Assembly (NCBI GenBank): GCA_947074245.1
Contig: CAMTOW010000007.1
Location: 1 to 17,515 of the forward strand
Direction: 5' to 3'
Length of the DNA: 17,515 bases
Source of the DNA: an uncultured Bacteroidales bacterium
Lineage (GTDB): Bacteria > Bacteroidota > Bacteroidia > Bacteroidales > JAUNSR01
Shown: piece by piece, positions 15,256-17,515 of the stretch
How the letters are laid out: every line of letters begins with the position of its first letter
Position numbering within the stretch: the first letter of the stretch is position 1
Translations under genes and position numbers: made by a program
The notes under the pieces: model-generated
The model's input: only the letters and a program-made list of their open reading frames with translations
Told to the model about the DNA's origin: nothing
Databases searched by the model: none

Positions 15256-16029
15256 TCAAGCGACCGAGACGTTCAATCCTGCTTTTCTGAATTTTTCAGC
15301 GATCGCTTCCAACTCCTCCTTGCTTACTTTTTGCAGATTCTTTTCCGGTGTCGGGCGATCCAGCGAGTAGATCATCACTTGTTTCGGAGCGATCTTCAGG
15401 TAAGCGTTCAGCAAGCCGTCCACTTCTTCGTCCGTCGTATTATCTACTTTCTTACCGTTATGCACCCCGCGTAGAAACATGGTCTGTACGATCACGTTTC
15501 CGTCAAACCGAGCCAAATCCTTGATCACCCGATTGATATCGAACGATTCGGCATTCGGTTTATCGATCAGTTCAACCGTTTCCGGGAATACCGAATCCAG
15601 TTTCAGGATGTTATTATCGACCCGATTGAGTGTATCAAACACCTCTTGCTTATGAATGCGTGTCGAATTGGAAAGTACGCTGATCTTCGCGTTCGGGAAA
15701 TACCGATCGCGTAGCTTAAACGTATCCTCCATAATCGCCGGAAACTCCGGATGCATCGTCGGTTCGCCGTTTCCTGCAAACGTAAAAACGTCCGGTGTCA
15801 CGCCCTCTTCTTGCAGTTCGATCAATCGTTTCTCCAAAGCCTGACTCACGTCTTCCCGACTCGGAAGTTTTCCGCCTCGATGATCGGCGTTGTAACCGCA
15901 TTCGCAATAAATGCAATCGAACGAACAAACCTTTCCGTTCACCGGAAGCAGGTTCACGCCGAGTGAAATCCCAAGGCGTCTACTTTTGATGGGGCCGAAG
16001 ATCGTTTCTCCGAATAATGCTGGTGCCAT
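15256..16029 (-). CDS. Radical SAM protein, COG0731-like
   Basis: The 257-residue product has the [4Fe-4S]-binding motif CSFDCIYC (Cys35, Cys39, Cys42), with an additional Cys at 44. The preceding SRRLGISLGVNLLP and the later TFAGNGEPTMHPEF (GEP motif for SAM binding) are those of the COG0731 group. That group is named after tRNA-wyosine/imidazoG37 synthetases of archaea, but bacterial members of this short type are of unknown function, so I do not assign wyosine synthesis. There is no extra C-terminal cluster-binding or RNA-binding domain. The start MAPALFGETIFGPIKSRR is supported by the family N-terminus. It runs opposite to mutS and ends at the shared terminator. Confidence 0.85.
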   Translation of the reverse strand: MAPALFGETIFGPIKSRRLGISLGVNLLPVNGKVCSFDCIYCECGYNADHRGGKLPSREDVSQALEKRLIELQEEGVTPDVFTFAGNGEPTMHPEFPAIMEDTFKLRDRYFPNAKISVLSNSTRIHKQEVFDTLNRVDNNILKLDSVFPETVELIDKPNAESFDINRVIKDLARFDGNVIVQTMFLRGVHNGKKVDNTTDEEVDGLLNAYLKIAPKQVMIYSLDRPTPEKNLQKVSKEELEAIAEKFRKAGLNVSVA

Positions 16030-16123
16030 ATCTTTCTTGTTTCTATATATTACTTTCCGAAACTGTTTTTGTTCATTTCTCTCCGTTTATTTAAGAGCAA
16101 TAAATACAGAGAGTCCTTCTCTA

Positions 16124-16131
16124 CAAATGTA
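16124..16131 (-). promoter_or_regulatory. -7 promoter element for the radical SAM gene
   Basis: Read on the minus strand this is TACATTTG, a perfect TAnnTTTG match. TTTTTTG runs lie about 15 and 22 bases upstream, the farther one near the usual -33 spacing. It gives a leader of roughly 90 bases to the ATG at 16029. The upstream T-rich stretch with CAAAAAC...GTTTTTTG could also serve as a weak end signal for the preceding barrel gene. Confidence 0.55.
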
Positions 16132-16176
16132 AAATAACTTTATGGGCAAAAAACAAAAAACACGGTTTTTGCTTCC

Positions 16177-17505
16177 TTAGAATTTGATTCGCAATTGCGT
16201 CCACAGATCCGTTTTGCTTTTTCCCTTAATTTTTTCCAGATCCGCTCCGATCTCCGTACGATCGAAATAACGCGTATTCGCCACTTTCAACCACAGACTC
16301 ACGAATTTCAACGGGTCATACCGGAACGTTGCTGAGTAGCGAACGCCGTTCCCGTAAAACGAAGGCGATCCGAATCCGTAAAGAATCGTCTTTTCCTGAA
16401 CGTATATCTTCGATGCCGTATCGTCCGTCTCAAAAATCGCAACCGATAAGTCGCTTTGAAGCGGAAAACTGCTTGCTCTGAATCCGAATGTCTGCCCGAT
16501 CACTCCTCCTTTCGATCCCGTTCTCGACCCGAACCGATAGTATGTGCCGTCTGCAAACGTCTTAAAAAGAAATTGATCCCACAGATTACTCCGCAACGAG
16601 ATTCCTCCCGTATGTTTTCGATAACTTTCAATCGCCCACTCTTCCGCTTCGGGCTGCGTATTGTTCTTATCTTTTTTCTTCATCCGATATCTTGCTGCGA
16701 TTTGGATTCTATCATTCGGCCGATAACTGAATTGTGCCACGCCTTCCACGCCCGAGGATGGTGCGTTAATCCCGTATTTCACACCCGGAAAGCGAAAGAA
16801 ATCAAATCCTCCTCCCAATTGAATGTTCCGCCCGGGTTTGCAGACCATTCCTACATATACGCCCGTTTCATTCGATAAATCGCTTCCTTCCGAAAAACTC
16901 TTCGCAAACCAACTGAAATAATCTTTCGCATAATAGCGTTGAATGAGCGTCAGCATAAAAATTCCCGACGATACGGTTTGCAGCGCGTTCATCGTGGCGA
17001 CCCCTCCGTTGTGCGAAACTCCGGTCTCTCCGCGCAACAGGATCCGCTCGGTTCGAAATTGATAATCGCATGAAAGATTCACGATGTCGCTTCCCCGAAA
17101 TCCATATCGGTTGTATTCTCGCAAGGGCGGATCATAGCGCATCCCGAAATGATGCCATACTCCGGTCACTCCGATCCGATATCGATAATCTCCGTAAGAA
17201 AGATGTACCCCCGACGTAATCAGATTCGCCCGGTTGCGCTTTTCCTCTTCCCGATCCAAACGGTGCATTCCGTCTTTCTTGATACCCTCGATGTGATGAC
17301 AACCCAGGGTTGCGTCCAATTGTCGAAACGACCAGAAGGGTGTTAATAACCACCTCGAGAATTTGATTTGAGCGGCTATCCCCTGCATATAATTGTATTC
17401 GTCGGTCGATGTATGAGGCTTAATCGGCCCATTCATATGGAATAGATTTTGTATCCCGATACTTTTTCCGATATTGAATCCATTGTTGGTTACCAATCCG
17501 CACTC
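16177..17505 (-). CDS. C-terminal part of a Bacteroidota helix-hairpin-helix family outer-membrane beta-barrel protein (truncated)
   Basis: About 440 residues are visible, rich in alternating aromatic and polar strands (for example YSATFRYDPLKFVSLWLKV) and ending WTQLRIKF, with the C-terminal Phe typical of barrel proteins. Segments such as GGVATMNALQTV, LIQRYYAKDYFSWFAKSFSEG, NETGVYVGM, SFYGNGVRYS and NTRYFDRTEIG match, from memory, a Bacteroidota family of about 700 residues with N-terminal helix-hairpin-helix motifs and annotated as ComEA-like. That N-terminal part would lie beyond the window. The TTG at 17496 is probably an internal codon (GLVTNNGF), not a start. A TAG at 17506-17508 interrupts the frame 10 bases before the contig edge, perhaps through an assembly error. 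Function is not established. Confidence 0.75.
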   Translation of the reverse strand, partial: ECGLVTNNGFNIGKSIGIQNLFHMNGPIKPHTSTDEYNYMQGIAAQIKFSRWLLTPFWSFRQLDATLGCHHIEGIKKDGMHRLDREEEKRNRANLITSGVHLSYGDYRYRIGVTGVWHHFGMRYDPPLREYNRYGFRGSDIVNLSCDYQFRTERILLRGETGVSHNGGVATMNALQTVSSGIFMLTLIQRYYAKDYFSWFAKSFSEGSDLSNETGVYVGMVCKPGRNIQLGGGFDFFRFPGVKYGINAPSSGVEGVAQFSYRPNDRIQIAARYRMKKKDKNNTQPEAEEWAIESYRKHTGGISLRSNLWDQFLFKTFADGTYYRFGSRTGSKGGVIGQTFGFRASSFPLQSDLSVAIFETDDTASKIYVQEKTILYGFGSPSFYGNGVRYSATFRYDPLKFVSLWLKVANTRYFDRTEIGADLEKIKGKSKTDLWTQLRIKF

Positions 17506-17515
17506 CTATGACAAC

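Noticed and set aside
17494..17496. TTG as true start of the barrel gene
   Set aside because: The first residues align with an internal stretch of the family (GLVxNN), and about 250 N-terminal residues are expected before it.
17486..17515. Second adapter remnant at the right end
   Set aside because: The last bases do not match either strand of the common Illumina adapters I know; the frame break there needs another explanation.

Overview
The window looks like a short-read contig from a member of the Bacteroidales (Bacteroidota). Three things point there: the gene order methyltransferase - ftsX - DUF3098 - uppP - truB - queA - folK, repeated TAnnTTTG (-7) promoter elements, and start codons with no Shine-Dalgarno sequence in front of them. 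The protein sequences of miaB, mutS, metK and the terminal beta-barrel gene also resemble Bacteroides/Parabacteroides-type homologues. I cannot fix the genus. Bases 1-33 are not genomic: they are the Illumina read-1 adapter with two substitutions, so genomic sequence begins at about base 34.

Layout. 34-1294 holds the 3' part of miaB (tRNA ms2i6A methylthiotransferase). 1295-1973 is a long non-coding gap with a perfect 18-bp palindrome, a terminator and short GCGAACGA repeats. 1974-4823 is a tightly overlapping group: a zinc-ribbon methyltransferase, ftsX, a two-helix DUF3098 membrane protein and uppP. After a gap of about 120 bp come truB, queA and folK. 7221-7492 is the metK leader, which carries a SAM-II riboswitch, a strong hairpin and a 47-codon open frame. 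metK (7493-8785) ends at a strong terminator. A lipoprotein with a thioredoxin fold but no redox cysteines follows, then comM (yifB) and an atypical Mug/UDG-superfamily gene in one probable transcript. mutS ends at an 18-bp bidirectional terminator. On the minus strand are a COG0731-like radical SAM gene and the C-terminal part of a large outer-membrane beta-barrel protein of the helix-hairpin-helix family, cut by the window end.

How the genes relate. Most are core housekeeping genes: tRNA modification (miaB, truB, queA), envelope and division (ftsX, uppP), folate (folK), SAM synthesis (metK) and DNA repair or processing (comM, UDG-like, mutS). SAM is a recurring theme: several SAM users (miaB, the methyltransferase, queA, the radical SAM gene) lie near metK, whose leader appears to sense SAM. 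I see no mobile element, CRISPR array, tRNA or rRNA gene, and no convincing undescribed defence or biosynthetic system. The best leads are the metK leader architecture, the UDG-like protein with altered active-site motifs, and the partial barrel gene with a frame break at the contig edge.
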